Positions 16,954-17,224 of a stretch of 17,224 bases of DNA are shown here, one piece after another. The notes below the pieces were generated by a model. It was not told where the DNA came from. It did not search any database and saw nothing but the letters and a program-made list of their open reading frames with translations. Numbering within the stretch: position 1 is the first letter of the stretch; every line of letters begins with the position of its first letter. Source of the DNA: Gemmatimonadota bacterium (GTDB lineage Bacteria > Gemmatimonadota > Gemmatimonadetes > Gemmatimonadales > GWC2-71-9); assembly GCA_003220855.1 (NCBI GenBank), contig QHTP01000123.1:1-17224 (forward strand), read 5' to 3'. Position numbers and translations under genes: made by a program.

Positions 16954-17224
16954 CAGAGCAACGCCGTCTGGTCTTCATCGGCCCTCGGCACTCGGTGACA
17001 ATGCCGGCATCTCGCCTCGTACGACTCCCGTCCTCCCACCATGATCGTGGGGCTTTCCCACGGCGCGGGCTTGCCATTCACGAGGCGCTGGTTACGGCTC
17101 GCCGGCCCTCCGCACACCACGCAAATCGCCTGCAGCTTGTCCACGATCTCGGCGACCGCCAGGAGCGTGGGCATCGGACCGAAGGGCAGGCCGCGAAAAT
17201 CCATGTCGATGCCCGCGAGCACGA
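16953..17224 (-). CDS. tdk: Thymidine kinase, C-terminal part only (starts beyond window)
   Basis: The last 89 residues of a type II thymidine kinase, which phosphorylates thymidine in nucleoside salvage. It contains AGIDMDFRGLPFGPMPTLLA, the DKLQAICVVCGGPASRNQR lasso region and YEARCRHCH. The cysteines of CVVCG and CRHCH form the structural zinc site of this family. The N-terminus with the P-loop is off the right edge. Its stop overlaps the coaE ATG, suggesting co-transcription. Confidence 0.93.
   Translation of the reverse strand, partial: VLAGIDMDFRGLPFGPMPTLLAVAEIVDKLQAICVVCGGPASRNQRLVNGKPAPWESPTIMVGGRESYEARCRHCHRVPRADEDQTALL

Overview
This is a dense, high-G+C bacterial chromosome segment with short intergenic gaps, many 1-4 base stop/start overlaps (ATGA, GTGA, TGATG) and frequent GTG starts. 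Gene content (TonB receptor with a carboxypeptidase-regulatory-like domain, its small lipoprotein, single-chain GcvP, Opp-type peptide importer) and general style resemble Gemmatimonadota or a related soil/sediment lineage. That placement is my impression, not a computed result.

Layout. (1) 1-2118, minus strand: a TonB-dependent receptor running off the left edge, preceded and overlapped by a small lipoprotein gene whose reading frame is broken. (2) 2159-4702, plus strand: an FmdB-type zinc ribbon, a PspA-like coiled-coil protein, a small conserved-looking protein weakly like DUF370/RemA, and a proton-coupled peptide (POT) transporter. A promoter-like TTGACC-17-TACGTT lies so close to the first ATG that the mRNA would be almost leaderless. 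(3) 4703-4861: a 159-base convergent gap with nothing I can name. (4) 4862-11765, minus strand: a tightly coupled peptide ABC importer (lipoprotein, two permeases, two ATPases), a 32-residue membrane ORF with a good Shine-Dalgarno sequence, and a GRP/DMT sugar-type transporter. (5) 11791-17224, minus strand: thymidine kinase (partial), CoaE with an unexplained C-terminal domain, GcvH, a remnant of a UPF0173 metal-dependent hydrolase, full-length GcvP, and a broken lipoate-protein ligase. A TTGACA-17-TAACCT promoter candidate overlaps the coaE stop and would drive gcvH onward.

Functionally, GcvH, GcvP and the lipoate ligase form a glycine-cleavage/lipoylation unit, although GcvT is not in the window. 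The POT transporter, the Opp system and the outer-membrane receptor suggest a peptide-scavenging heterotroph.

The most striking feature is that several genes seem to lack internal pieces while keeping recognisable ends: the lipoprotein gene (~1850), the first Opp permease (~9640), the lipoate ligase (~12300) and the UPF0173 gene (~15375). This is either real gene decay or an assembly problem, and it should be settled before functions are inferred from these loci. I saw no tRNA, rRNA, CRISPR array, insertion sequence or prophage gene, and no stretch over 300 bases without a gene.
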